Below are positions 51,263 to 62,557 of a stretch of DNA of 64,000 nt, in pieces. A program made the translations under genes and the position numbers. The DNA comes from Isochrysis galbana (lineage: Eukaryota > Haptophyta > Isochrysidales > Isochrysidaceae). The DNA lies in assembly GCA_018136815.1 (NCBI GenBank), contig CM030940.1, positions 722,418 to 786,417 on the forward strand, written 5' to 3'. Each line of letters starts with the position of its first letter. The stretch's first letter is position 1. The notes under the pieces were generated by a model, which was not told the DNA's origin, did not search any database, and saw only the letters and a list, made by a program, of their open reading frames with translations.

Positions 51263-51648
51263 CTACTATACCAAAAAAGTCGCGGTCGCGTTGTCGCAAG
51301 GCCCCACAGCACTAAGGTTATACTGCCACAACAAGAAAACGCTGACGCTCGGTCAGCTTCCCCCTCTCTGGCTGCCTAGGGATAGATTTCCCCTCGCCAT
51401 CACCACTCAATCTAAGTTGTACTCGAAGCCGCGAACACGAGCAAACTCCCCTCCCCCCCCCGCGGTACTCTCTCCTCTTTTCTTCTGCTTTCTGCGGATT
51501 CCGTGAATTTTGATCCCAGGTGGCAGACCGACCCGGGAGGGGGTGGGTGGGAGATCTTGTGCGAGAGAGAGGGAGAGGAGAGCGAGAGAGAGAGCGAGAG
51601 CGAGCGAGAGGGAAACGAAAGCGAGGGAGAATACGCGTATTCACAGGG
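51263..51648. other. spacer with AG-rich tract
   Basis: No gene recognised. The purine tract starts near 51,565. Confidence 0.3.
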
Positions 51649-52218
51649 AGATGGATAGAGAGGAGAGAGGAGAGAGGAGAGAGGGGAGAGGAGAGAGGAG
51701 AGAGGGGAGAGGGGAGAGGGGAGAGGAGAGAGGGGAGGGGGGAGGGGGGAGAGGGGAGAGTGGAGAGGATAGAGGATAGAGGATAGAGGATAGAGGATAG
51801 AGGATAGAGGATAGAGGATAGAGGATAGAGGATAGAGGATAGAGGAGAGAGAGAGGAGAGAGGAGAGAGGAGAGAGGAGAGAGGAGAGAGGAGAGAGGAG
51901 AGAGGAGAGAGGAGAGAGGAGAGAGGAGAGAGGAGAGAGGAGAGAGGAGAGAGGAGAGAGGAGAGAGGAGAGAGGAGAGAGGAGAGAGGAGAGAGGAGAG
52001 AGGAGAGAGGAGAGAGGAGAGAGGAGAGGGAGAGAGGAGAGGAGAGAGGAGAGAGGAGAGAGGAGAGAGGAGAGAGGAGAGAGGAGAGAGGAGAGAGGAG
52101 AGAGGAGAGAGGAGAGAGGAGAGAGGAGAGAGGAGAGAGGAGAGAGGAGAGAGGAGAGAGGAGAGAGGAGAGAGGAGAGAGAAGAGAGGAGAGAGGAGAG
52201 AGGAGAGAGGAGAGAGAG
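51649..52218 (+). repeat. 7-bp minisatellite (AGAGAGG)n with (AGGATAG)n block
   Basis: About 570 bp of AGAGAGG-type units. A homogeneous block of GATAGAG units lies at about 51,770-51,845, and the rest is a long uniform array. Almost all purine on the plus strand. It ends about 50 bp before the Rxt3-like start codon. Confidence 0.9.
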
Positions 52219-52266
52219 TCAGAGGGGGGGAAAGGGGGACCGCCGGGTCGTGTGAGCCGAGCAGCC

Positions 52267-53524
52267 ATGGCGAAGCGCAGCCTCTCTGACGAGGAGGCCG
52301 AGGAGACGAAGCGGCCGCGGAACGAGGAGCCGACGCTGCACATCTACGAGCCGTGCGTCGTCCTGCCTGTCGCCGCGCGCATCGGATCGCTCGTCGAGGC
52401 ACGCCACGCCCTCCCCCCCCCTTCCCCCTGCCCTCTCCCCCCCCTCTTCCTCCTTCCCCATCCCTTCTTCGCACACACGCAGACGCGCTCTGTTGCTCTG
52501 GCTCTCAGCGCGCAAGGGAACGAGCGCTCAGAAAGAAGAAGAAGGTGCATATGACGGCATCACCTCACACGCGCATGCCGCACGCACGCTCAGGTCCTTC
52601 TGCCTTCACGCTACCTCACCAACGAGTCGAAGGCCATCCAGCAGCGCCGGCTGTGGGGTGTGCTCCGCGTCGCCCCGATCCTCCCACCCGCATTCCAGGC
52701 TCTCTGCGTGCACACCCATCGGTCCAAGCACGCGCCAGCGCACGCACGCCGTTTATCGCCCAAGGTATCCTTGCACAGGAACGGATATCTACACTGATGA
52801 CTCAGATCTTGTCGCTGTCCTTGTTCATACCGGCCACGTCAAGCTGAAGGCGGCAGTCCCCAAAATGCCCCTGCTCGTCTCGCTGCGCGCCTGTCCCGTG
52901 CAGACAACCTATGCGTCTAGTGAGCGGAATGGCCTCAGGTCGCGCGATTGGACTGAGACTCACACCGGCGTGAGCTATAAGGTCGAGCGCTGTCTGCAGC
53001 ATACTGCCGGATCGGTTCCTGAGCCTCGGCTCTCTCTGCTTCGGCCGGGGCCGTCGCGCCAGATGCCGACCTCGTTGTATCCACAGGATCCCGGCCCAGG
53101 AGAGTCGTTCTTAGTGCCGCCGGCCGCCTGCTTGGTGGTGTTCAACCTGTCCAACGAGCCATGCTACAAATATTCGCTTGCCCTCGTCGCTGATCAAGCA
53201 ACCTCGCCCGACCGCTGGACAGCCACTCGCCTTCGACGCGAAGTGTTGTACCTTGAGTCCAAGCAGCGTCGCTTCGAGCTTGCGCATCGTGGTACCAGCC
53301 AAACCGGCTTCGATACATATTCGTTCTCGCAGGTGCTGAATCCTCAGGCGATGGACCGGCGGGCGCTCGAGGGCCATGGAGTCCCCTTGCCCAAGAACCT
53401 AGTCAAAGTCCTTCACTCTGACGTGGACTGGGAGGACATCCAGTGGGGGCCGTGCTACCTGCGACTTCGGGGAGTTGAGTACCCGCTTGTCCGCTTGCAG
53501 TACATGCCACTCACTGTCGCTTGA
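52267..53524 (+). CDS. Rxt3-like histone deacetylase complex protein
   Basis: Three exons: 52267-52398, 52594-52657 and 52779-53524, giving 313 residues. Joined, the core reads ...HIYEPCVVLPVAARIGSLVE, LLPSRYLTNESKAIQQRRLW, GTDIYTDDSDLVAVLVHTGH. This matches the Rxt3 family found in Rpd3/Sin3-type histone deacetylase complexes (an LPxRYLT segment, a Trp-Gly, then YTDDSD). The C-terminal half ends EYPLVRLQYMPLTVA. It is likely nuclear and acts in chromatin repression. Intron 1 must use a GC donor (GTCGAG, then GCACGC) to keep the SLVE-VLLPSRYLT junction; a GT three bases pairs earlier (CTC, then GTCGAG) is possible but loses two residues. The start lies just after a long purine minisatellite. 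Confidence 0.8.
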
Positions 53525-54047
53525 GCACGGCTTGGCATGACGCGGTCCGCCGCACAAGCACTTGCGCAATTGCGGGCACTAGCTGGAGTTGCAATGGTAG
53601 ACATCAAGAGGAAGACATCAAGGGCAAGACATCAAGGGCAACATGTGTCTGGGATTGCTGATGTGTGAGATGGCGTGAGCGATGCACGGCTATTTTGACT
53701 GCGAAAGCAAGCATTCGACGTGCTAGCCCTCTCTTCGAGGAGGATCGAGCCACTCGCTCATCAAGCTGAAGCACATGGGAAGCGAGTGAAGCATAGAGAC
53801 CCATCATTTGCTAGATGATATACACCCAAAACGCGGACCGCAGACGGCGTTGTTTTCTGAGGGACAAGCCTAAGTTTCAAGATGTGTCTTGGCAATTGTT
53901 TTCCATTTGTGGTTTTTATTTCGCAACTCTTACTTCTCGAGTTTTATGCGACTATACACTATACATTATCAGAAGTCAGAAGCCTATGTATGTGTATGTG
54001 TTGATTCGGATGGTCGTCGCAGTATCTGTTGCTTGCATGCTTTCGCA
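53525..54047. other. spacer with no recognised gene
   Basis: Region downstream of the Rxt3-like gene; contains two GACATCAAG-type short direct repeats (53,602-53,640). Nothing else recognised. Confidence 0.35.
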
Positions 54048-54240
54048 TTGAAAAAAAAACTTTTTAATATTCTCGCCTCGCCCGTGGCAATGGTAGACAC
54101 TCACGAAGCCACGCTCTTTCTCCAGACTTCTGAAGAGTCAGGCTACTACTGCTAGCTACGTAGGGCCCATCGCACACTCACGATGCTATCGCACGCCATC
54201 GCCTACACCCCACGCTCTCACTTTCATTAATACGCTACAC
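54048..54240 (-). mobile_element. R3-like retroposon, no duplication found
   Basis: The minus strand ends GCCACGGGCGAGGCGAGAAT, ATTAAAAAG and nine T. Before that come GAGCGTGGCTTCGTGAGTGTC and the matching GCCACG, the same order as in the 25,419 insert. The upstream part is not similar to the other copies, and no terminal duplication is obvious, so the 5' limit is uncertain. Confidence 0.65.
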
Positions 54241-54789
54241 CCTTCATTTATCCCTTTTTCTTCGGCTTCGGGGGTGGGCCCGCGTGCGCACTACTTCGGT
54301 CCAAGCGAGGGGGACAGGCTTGGGCAGACCTTTTGCATGTTTACTGAAGACAAGCGCGTAAACAGGAAATAGGAGCAAACATACCTTTTCGTGTGCCCGG
54401 AGGGGCCGAGAGCCCTCCGCCTCCGTTGTAGCTGTAGGAAATTTCCTCAAGTTGCGACACCGCTCGTGTTGTGTGATGTTCGTGTGTCCTCCCTCCTGCC
54501 CCTCCCTCGCTGGCTCTCCGCGCCCCTGAAGGTCGACTGGAGCTGGCAAGGGTCTCTTGATCAGCACGGGGGTCTGCAAGTGAGGAGGGGTTGGTCAGAG
54601 TCGCGACAAGCTGGCCTAGCGTGGGCCAGGGCGTGCGATCTATGCCGAGCTCTCTGTGAGAGTCTGGGCAGTCCGAGGGAGTACCCCCTGCATGCTTAGC
54701 GGCATCGCAGGGGGGTAGATGGTTCTGCTCGCCTCCCATGAGCCATGATAGGAGTCGAGAGCAGCCGTGGAGGCGGCGCGAGGCCCTCC

Positions 54790-55578
54790 TCCATGGCGAC
54801 CAATCAACTAAGTTTATACTTGGTTGACCCATGGGGGGGCACGAGCCCCCCCCTCTCTCCACTCCTCCCCTGCCATGGGGGAGGAACCACCCATCCTCCT
54901 GGCATGCCTGATGGCTTGCCAGGAGGAGACTGCCCTACCGACCCACTCCCTTCCCCACAGGCTCGCCCCATTCGCCCAACCTCGCCCCTCGTGGCCAGCC
55001 CATTGCTCCAACCCCCCCTCCCCCCCTGGTCGACAGGCAGACAGGTGCAGCGTGGGGCCCCCAGAGGCTCAGGAGCGCCAGCGAGGGAGAGGCAGGGGAG
55101 GCCAGGGCCCAGCCCCAGCCTCCTCTCCCCCCTGAGCTGGCCTCCAGGAGCCTCCAGGGGTCGCCAGAGGGCAGCTGGAGGCCTGCCGCAGGCGCGCCAT
55201 CGCGCGTGCCGCAGGAGAGGGGAGAGAAAGCGCGGAGAAGGGGGTGGGCGGAGCGACACCGAAAAATTGGTAAGTCCCGCTCCTGTTTACAGGATAAGTC
55301 GGGACAGAGTCGGCCGCCCACTCGGAGACACAGGAGGAAGGGGGGGAATGATCACAGGGGAGAGGCGCGGGCCACCGGACCATATCTAAGCCCTTCACCC
55401 CTATCCCCCTAGTAGTGCACGGGGGGAGCCGCCTTATGGTGGGGGGAGAAGGGCCGGGGGAGTGGGGGTGTAGAAAGTTTTCCTACGTGAGTAGAATGTA
55501 GAGGGTCCACGGCCGCGTGTGCGGTGAGACTATTAAAAGGTTTATTTTTATTTTATTATATTCCATGGCGACCAATCA
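54790..55578 (+). mobile_element. R1 retroposon, full 755-bp copy with 17-bp target duplication
   Basis: TCCATGGCGACCAATCA lies at 54,790-54,806 and 55,562-55,578. The 755 bases between begin ACTAAGTTTATACTTGGTTG and end GTGAGACTATTAAAAGGTTT, then ATTTTTATTTTATTATA. The first 380 bp match 49,750-50,130. The last 130 bp contain the retroposon tail and a GGGAGAAGGGC/GTGGGGGTGTAGAAAG block that recurs at 61,289-61,340. No transposase or reverse transcriptase ORF, so non-autonomous. The length of the duplication and the 3' tail point to LINE-type mobilisation (inference). Confidence 0.85.
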
Positions 55579-56220
55579 TAAGATTAGTGTGAATAAAATA
55601 TGAATAGAAAATTGTGCACCACGCACTACGTACTCCTACCATTGTACATGGTACATTTACATTGTTACATGGTAACATCATACCAAAAAATCCGTACAAG
55701 TTCAAGTTCGCCCCCTTGCGATTCAAGTGTTGGGGGAGGTCTTGGCGAGGCCCGAGGCCTTTTTTGTTGGGTAGGAACGGTCGGCTTCCGGCTTCGGCTT
55801 CGACTGAACGACAGCCTCCATTCATACGAGTTACAAACTCGTTAGAACAAAAGTCGCTCGAGGGAGGTCGGTCGGTCAGTTAAAAGTTGAGTTGAGCGGT
55901 CGTTTTCTCACCTGGGGTGTGTGCACAAGTTGAGTCGCACAGCGGTCGTTTTGACCGAGGGTAAGCTGTAAAGATGAGTCGACTGCGGTCACTTAACTTT
56001 CTTTCGAGTCGCGATCGTGGTCGAGTATTTTTCATACCGCTTACTTGCAGAGGAGGAGAGGAGGAGAGAGAAGGGAGAGAGCGAGAGGACCAGAGAGAAG
56101 AATAAAGAGACACCGTCAGAAGAAATCCGTCGTTCGTTCATTGCACAAAAAACACCGAAGAGGTGCGTAATGAAGTAATCGGCCCTGTGCATTCACACTC
56201 TCTTACACAGGAGGTTCACA
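55579..56220. other. spacer with no recognised gene
   Basis: Region downstream of the GH3 gene. AGCGGTCGTTTT occurs twice (55,896 and 55,941), a small local duplication. No ORF with a domain. Confidence 0.35.
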
Positions 56221-59200
56221 CTAGAGGTCAAGGTTCTCCTGAGCCGCACCTTCACGCTCGTATGGAACGGCAAAGCTGCCCACAAGCCGATGATCTCGAG
56301 ACGAGGCTCCCACTACCACTTGAAATGCGCCGCGTGCGAGCTCCCAACCTATGCCGGGCCGCCATGTGCTCAAATCGCGTCGCGTCAATGGAAAAGTAAC
56401 TATGGCTGCATCGCCATTGCCAGACAGGGCGCGAGTCTTTTGGAAACCGCGCAAAACCAAGCTAGGCTGCTGTGCAGATCGTGGGAAGCCGAGATACAGC
56501 TGCACCACTTCGGCGCCCGTGACCGTCCCGACATTTGTGACGTACACGCTCACATTGGCTATAACCTTTGTGTGGAGTCCGGAATTGGCATGAAAGCCGC
56601 CGTTCACTTCTTGCCGTAGCTGATGAGGCACCACGAGGCGCGACGGGAGCTGCCCAACCCATGTATATCCAAAAGTTGTATACGAGAGGCCATGGCCGAA
56701 CGGAAAGCGAACGGGCTTTCCCTGCAGTGCTCGCCATGCGTGATGCACCCCTTCAGCGTAGACGACCCGCGTCGAATCGGATGGAGGAGTGACGTCATCC
56801 TCGGAGAGGGGCAGGGTCACCTGCACGATGGCAGGTTTGGGCGATGCTTGGTATCGGGGAGGGTGGGGAATGACTTGGGCGCAAGCCGCAGCTCCTAGCA
56901 GTTGCCCTCCTTCCATTTTTAAATGGCCACATAGCACGAACTTAGGAAGGTGGACCCGTCCAGAAGCTATGCGCTGGAACGACTTACCGGAAGGCGCCCT
57001 GACGGATTCGTTCGCCCTGTTAAAGCGTCTGCTAAAGCATCACCTGTCGCCTCGCCCCCAAGGAAGAGTATGACGGCGGCGTCCGATGCATCTGCCCAAT
57101 CAGTGAGCACGGCACCGGGTGCAAGTGCGATGGTAATGAGTGGGGGAAGGCTGCCGCTTGCACGATGTGCAGCAGTCCGTGCGACGAGGGCTTCGAGAAA
57201 GTCATGCTGGTCTAGACGAAGACTGTCTCTGTCGCGGGATTCCTGAGTGACACCGCCTGCACATGCAATGGCCACATCGACCCCTGCCATTGCTGCGGCT
57301 GCCTCTGAAGCATCATCACCTGTGTAGAGAGAGGTGACATTCACTCCGGCTGACACAAGGCCATGGCGCACCGACGCATGGCGACGGAAGAGGACGCGGC
57401 CAGAGCCACCGACGGTATAGTAATCGCCGGCAGTCCAGTCCGACACACGAGAATCGGCACCGACAGAACTCTCGGCGGAGGCCGCATTAGTATCGCTTTG
57501 ACCGCTGTGTTCATCACCATCGGGGCGAGCTCCGCTGTGATATCCGATTGGTCTAGCGTCACATGCCGAACCCAACAGAGCGACGCGTGCACCTACGCTC
57601 AATGGTAGAGGAGGTCGTGCTTGTCTCGACGGCTCTCCGGCCACCACCTTGCTCCCCGCTGCCGCCTCCGTCAGGACACAATTCTTCAGCAGGACGACTG
57701 CCGCGCTCGCGACGCGACGCGCCAACAGGCGATTGCGTGCGCTGCTTGCCACCGCATTCAGAATGAGCGGCCGACAATCGCAGCCTGCATGGCACGAGTT
57801 CGATGTAAAGGCACCAGAGCGCAACGCCCCGCCAAGAACCCTTCGAGCCATCCGACCTAGAAGGCCATGGCGCCCGCCACTCATGCCTACGCCGACTGGC
57901 CCCGGTTCCCACGCCGATCCTTGGACCTCCGAGAGCCCACTACTCGGCGCCGACTCGTCAAAAAATTGAGAATGCTGAGAGTCGGCCGCAAGCTCGTTCG
58001 GATCGAACCAGTAGTCATTTCCTGGGAGGTTTTGGTCGACTCCTGCGGCCGCCACCTCTGCTTGTGTAGAGCAATTGAGAAAGTGGGGGACGGTTGCTTC
58101 AGACAGCATGAAAAACCGCAACACCACAACCCCGATTTCGCTACACAGCGCTGACCGCCGCAACGCCTGGATTTTGATGACTACTCACCTGCACCACCAT
58201 GGACTGCCCACCAATCGGACATCACCCAGCCTTGGAAACCCATCCTCGAACGCAGGTCGCGAGTCAGCAGGGACCAAGAGCCGCATGCATGCGTCCCGTT
58301 GATCTTGTTATATGAGCACCTGTCAAATGAAGAAGAGAACATTGAAGCCACAAGAAATAGGAGAAGATGAGCACGACAGGGACCGTTTCGGGAGAGCAGG
58401 TTGGGGTGATATATAGGCTTGCACCCCTCGCATCCGGCGATCGACTTGGCCATTGATCACGTGTGGGAGAGCTTACATTACACTCGCCACGCCTGCCTCG
58501 ACGGCCGCCACGAAAGGTGGGTAGTAGACTTCCCACAGTGTGCGCTCGTCCGCAACGCTATCCTGTGTGTCGCGCATGGTCTCCTGCGCCGTTTGCAGAT
58601 TGGGACGACGAAAGAGTCGGATTTGATGCCTCGCTGCACACTTCAAGTAGGCTTGACGGCCTTACCTCCTCCACAACCATAGCGAGCCAATATCGGCAAA
58701 AGGCGAAACGCACCTGCGAATTTAGTGCGAGATGCTTAACGACGGCCGCGACGTGCTGAGACTGTACGCCAAGCACATATGAGCGAGTCAGAGCGGCGCC
58801 TAGCGACGGCTCCTCTCCACTCAGATACTCGGCATTCCTGACGAGCAAGGAGGGCCGTAGACCATGTGCCCGTGCACGTATGCGCGCTCAATGGCCTTGC
58901 TCGCGCCGTGCAGTTTCAAGGCATTCGCAGAATCAACGTGCCTGCCGTTGCGTGCCACACGGTGCACATTCACGGAAGGGCCAAGCAGCACGTTGGCTCC
59001 CTTGGCGCGGAACTCGGAGGCGACAGCAGCACCATATTCCCAGGCGAGGGCGGTGTCCCATGTGGCGCCCAAAGCCAGCATGCATCTGATGTGGAGCGAG
59101 AGAGGACAAGCAGCAGTGAGACGTGCGGATGGTTGCTCGTGTTTGCAAGAATCAGACAAGAGCAACCAAGACCAATCAAACATTGCGGTGAAAGGCATGC

Positions 59201-60389
59201 GCCTCCAGCCCACATGTGTTGCCACTGCCATCTCCCTCAAGGCAACTAAAGTCGGCGCATTCCCTGCCGAGCGTCTCAGGGCCACTTGACGCTTTGCTGA
59301 TGGTAGCGGCTTGGGCGTGCACTTACGGCCACGCAGTGACTTGCCCCGCTTGCTCCGGCCACAGCGTCCGAAAACCTTGCGCCGCATCCTGCATATGTAG
59401 CGATGGGATGCCCAGTCGTGGAATGCCTAGAATGGAAGCAACGTACCAGCCGCGCGGAAGTATGGAGGCGCTCCATCCAACGCCCTGCACAGCGGGCAGT
59501 CCGGCAGCGGATTCGGGCTCAATACGGCCGGTACATTCAAACGTGCACGCAGTGCACACACCTGGACCAGCCTCAAGGCTTCATCTCGAGTCATATTCTC
59601 CACAAGGCGGGCTGCCACAACTTGGGCAGAATCCCCCCATGTACGCCATGCCTGCAGCATGTCCAGCTGCATCATGTCTTGCGCTTCCCCCGTTTGAGAG
59701 TTAGATCTTGGCCCTTCTGGCCCTTCAGATCCCGTAGCAGCTAGTTTAGCGGCTGGAACTGACTCGGACAGCATACGCACACCCTGGCTCATTCCCACAC
59801 CACCACCGAGTGCTAGGCGATCTGCGCCAAGAGCCTCACAATACCCAACTGGCGGTTCGAATGGGGGCTGTGTCATCTGCCACACCATGATGGCGCCTGG
59901 ACGCAAAACGTTCAGCAGCTGGGCGCGGGCATGAGTGGGAATGCTGTACAGCACCAACGCTGTCAAGACGAGAAGCACAACAAGCATGAGGATGGGGCGA
60001 CGCAGAATTGAGCAACCTGAGAACCGTGCCCGGCGCAAGAGGTGGCCATGGGGCATCTGCACAGCACAGCAAAAGACGGCTCCACCGCAAACACAGCCGG
60101 CAAGGACACCCAACAAGAGGATGCCGGCGTACAAGCCAGAGGAGAGGAAGGAGGGAACATCGTTCCAGCCCGAGCTCAACAGCAAGAAGACAGAGGCTGT
60201 GGTCGCTCCAAGCGCTGCGCTACCACCGAGCATGCCAAAGCCAAGGCAGATGGCGCAGGCGAGCCCACATGTGATGGAACGAGCGAGCGGCGAGGGTCGG
60301 CGCCTCCTCTTCAGCAGCATCGCGATCCCGTCGCCCTGAAGCTCGGCTGCTTCCTCATCGAGCGAGGACTCAACGCTCACAAAAGGCAT
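56221..60389 (-). CDS. membrane-anchored glycoside hydrolase family 3 (beta-glucosidase-like)
   Basis: Eight exons on the minus strand: 60389-59562, 59484-59327, 59085-58942, 58837-58714, 58583-58477, 58319-58189, 58057-56988 and 56820-56221, giving 1,053 residues. The family removes terminal beta-linked sugars. After a cytosolic N-tail (with KRRRR), three hydrophobic segments lie at about 41-72, 86-111 and 132-150. The GH3 part starts near MTRDEALRLVQGVGW. Motifs: LGIPSLHMQDAAQGFRTLWP, GANVLLGPSVNVHRVARNGR, VVKHLALNSQ, MCSYNKINGTHACG and GFQGWVMSDWWAVHGG with the nucleophile Asp (D489). The C-terminal domains end GHGLSYTTFGY and a fibronectin-III-like tail. Intron 3 uses a GC donor (GGCAG, then GCACGT), which restores GRNAEYLSGEEPSLG. 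The exon 7 acceptor could shift by three bases. The catalytic part should face the lumen or outside. Confidence 0.9.
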
Positions 60390-60415
60390 CTGCAAGGCCA
60401 CGGCCAGGCGGAGTT

Positions 60416-60597
<182 letters not shown>

Positions 60598-60917
60598 AGG
60601 CGATGGAGAGAGGGCGGCAGCGGCGCGCACCGGCTCGCTTGACGTGCAGCTCGTCTCCGTCGCGCCCCTCCCGCTCTGTGAGAGCTCGAGCTCCGTTGTG
60701 CCCATCCACCCCCCCCCCCCCCCCCTCCTTCCGCCCACCCCACGCACTCTCTCGCTCTCCGTCTCTCACACTCACACAGACTGCCGGGCAGGACGATCCT
60801 CGACGAATCCCCCGGGCGGGCACCACCGCTCCGCGTTCCGTGCCCCCTGTTTGGCCCCATCCTTATGGGGCCCAGTGATAGTCACCTCTCCCGCCAATTC
60901 CAATTCCAAATGACCCC

Positions 60918-61075
60918 CGACCCCCCCAGGGCGGTCAAACAGGGGTTTTTATTTTTATAGGGGTAAAAATGGCCATCTCTCATCTCTCCGAATTGAGGGA
61001 AATTTGAGGATTTTTTTCAGTAGAAACTTCCCAATACACCCAACAAGCACATATCCGGGGCCCATTAGGACTCAG
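60918..61075 (-). repeat. R4 dispersed repeat, copy B
   Basis: Inverse of 51,110-51,262 with moderate divergence. Carries AGGGCGGTCAAACAGGGGTT, then GGAAATTTGAGGATT and GAAACTTCCCAATACACCCA. The two copies are inverted and about 9.7 kb apart. Confidence 0.75.
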
Positions 61076-61244
61076 ACGGTGCACACGAGGTGCGACCCCG
61101 CGACCCCGGTGACCCGTGACGAGTGACGAGGCGTGTGCTCAATGATCAATGAAGTCGACTCGTCGACTCACCACTCACCACTTACCAGGCTGCGGAGGGC
61201 GACCGGCGGCACCGCGCTCACCATCCTCGACGAACGCGCATGCG

Positions 61245-61345
61245 CGCTCCACGGGCGGAGCCGCCCGATGGCCGATGGCGGATGGCGGGGGGAGAAGGGC
61301 AGGGGGAGTGGGCGGAGTGGGAGTGGGGGTGTAGAAAGTATGTAT
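61245..61345 (+). repeat. R1 3'-region fragment
   Basis: GGAGCCGCCCGATGG, then GGCGGGGGGAGAAGGGCAGG and GTGGGGGTGTAGAAAGTAT, match 55,425-55,482. It lacks the AT tail beyond this point. Confidence 0.5.
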
Positions 61346-61991
61346 GTGCATGTGTCGCATCCGCGATCGACCTTTTTGTTTTAGAAGTTGTCTGCGTTTT
61401 TATGTCCCCTCCTTGTAGGCTAGTCACCGTCGCAGCATCCTACATTCGCCTTCTTTGCCCTCGCCTCCTTTGTCGCCTCCCTTTTGTCGCCTGCTTTGCC
61501 CCTCGCCTGGCTTACCTCCTTGCGTTAGGCGCAGGCAATCTCCACGAGTGAGATGAGAGATGAGCCTTGCTCTGACACACTTATTAAGGGTTTTCGAAAG
61601 ATTCCTTCCTTATTCCTGTGCGTAACTGTCGCCCCGTCGGATCGTCCGTCGCCCCGTCGCTCTCTTGTCGGCATTCTCTTCCTTGTTCGGTCGGTCTGTC
61701 AGCAGGTCCCTGTGCGTTCCGTGATAATTAAAGATACGTAAGTGTGGAGTGTGGAGTGTGGAGAGTGTTATTTATTGATGTGAGTGTGGTACGTGCCGTG
61801 TCGTCAGTCCATCGGACTCTATCCGGTCTGTCGTCTGTCGTTCTTCGTTCGTCGCTCTCGTTCTCGTTCTCGTTCCTGTTCTCGTCCCTCGTTCTCAACA
61901 CTACATTAGTACCAAACCTCTCACGCATACTCAACTTCAGCCTATCCATATCCATATATATATCCATCTCCAATCGCCCAGTCGCCCAGCC
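61346..61991. other. non-coding leader of the 61,992 ORF
   Basis: Rich in GTCGCCCCGTCG and TCGTTCTCG-type short repeats, comparable with the stretch before 16,711. Possible terminal repeat or leader of a retroelement. No gene seen. Confidence 0.3.
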
Positions 61992-62300
61992 ATGTCCGCT
62001 CCCTCCTCGCGCTCGCGCTCGCCCAAGCCCGTCTTTCCGCCTTCCTCTGCCGAGGAGGTGGTTGAGCCCGCCATTCTATCACTCCCGGCCATCCACGAGG
62101 GACGGGCCGCAAGGCAGGTGGAGGGGTGATGAGAGTGGCGGGCGAGGCTGCAATTGTTAGAGTGCAGAGTCGCGCGCGCGGCGAGAATAGTAAGAAGTTT
62201 TTTATCACTCCCGGCCATCTCCGCCGCGCCTCCCGCCGATCGTTTCCCTTCCGTCTCGTCGCATGTCGAGCCAGTGGTCATGCTCGATCCGTCAGTGTGC
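61992..62300 (+). pseudogene. gag-like or unidentified ORF disrupted by a retroposon
   Basis: ATG 61,992 opens a Ser/Pro-rich frame (SPKPVFPPSSAEEVVEPA) related to the one at 16,711. At 62,094 it is interrupted by the 109-bp R3 insert, which brings a stop (62,127). Beyond the second duplication copy (62,203-62,219) the same frame continues for about 20 codons to a stop near 62,310. No family was recognised; a retroelement gag is possible. Confidence 0.35.
62077..62219 (+). mobile_element. R3 SINE-like retroposon with 17-bp target duplication
   Basis: TATCACTCCCGGCCATC at 62,077-62,093 and 62,203-62,219 encloses 109 bases that begin CACGAGGGACGGGCCGCAAG. They end CGCGGCGAGAATAGTAAGAA, then GTTTTT. 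The start aligns with CACGAGGGGAGTTGCCGCAA inside the 25,419 and 11,070 inserts, so this is a shorter, 5'-truncated copy of the same family. It sits inside an ORF. Confidence 0.85.
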
Positions 62301-62324
62301 TACGTGTAGGTAGTGGTTCCATGC

Positions 62325-62378
62325 GCCGCGAGTGCGGTAAGAATATTATGAAGTCTTTTAAAAACTTTCGTGTCTGTG
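62325..62378 (+). mobile_element. second retroposon tail
   Basis: GCCGCGAGTGCGGTAAGAAT, then ATTATGAAGTCTTTTAAAAA, resembles the R3 3' end. No duplication found. It lies just after the disrupted ORF. Confidence 0.4.
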
Positions 62379-62557
62379 CGACCCTTACAGCTCACACCTA
62401 AATGAGCCTGATGAGCGCTTCTCTCAACTCTCCTCAAGATTTCAAAAAACGACGCCTTATGTAGAGGTTCGAGTTTCGAGTTGCTTATTTTTTATTTTTA
62501 GACGTCGGCGGCGAGCAAGTCACTTCTGCCGCCGCGCGGCTCCCGTCCATCCGCGCG

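Noticed and set aside
51318..52474. Long open frames in both strands across the AGAGAGG array
   Set aside because: They are products of a 7-bp repeat without stops, giving LSSLLSP-type or GERREE-type low-complexity peptides only.
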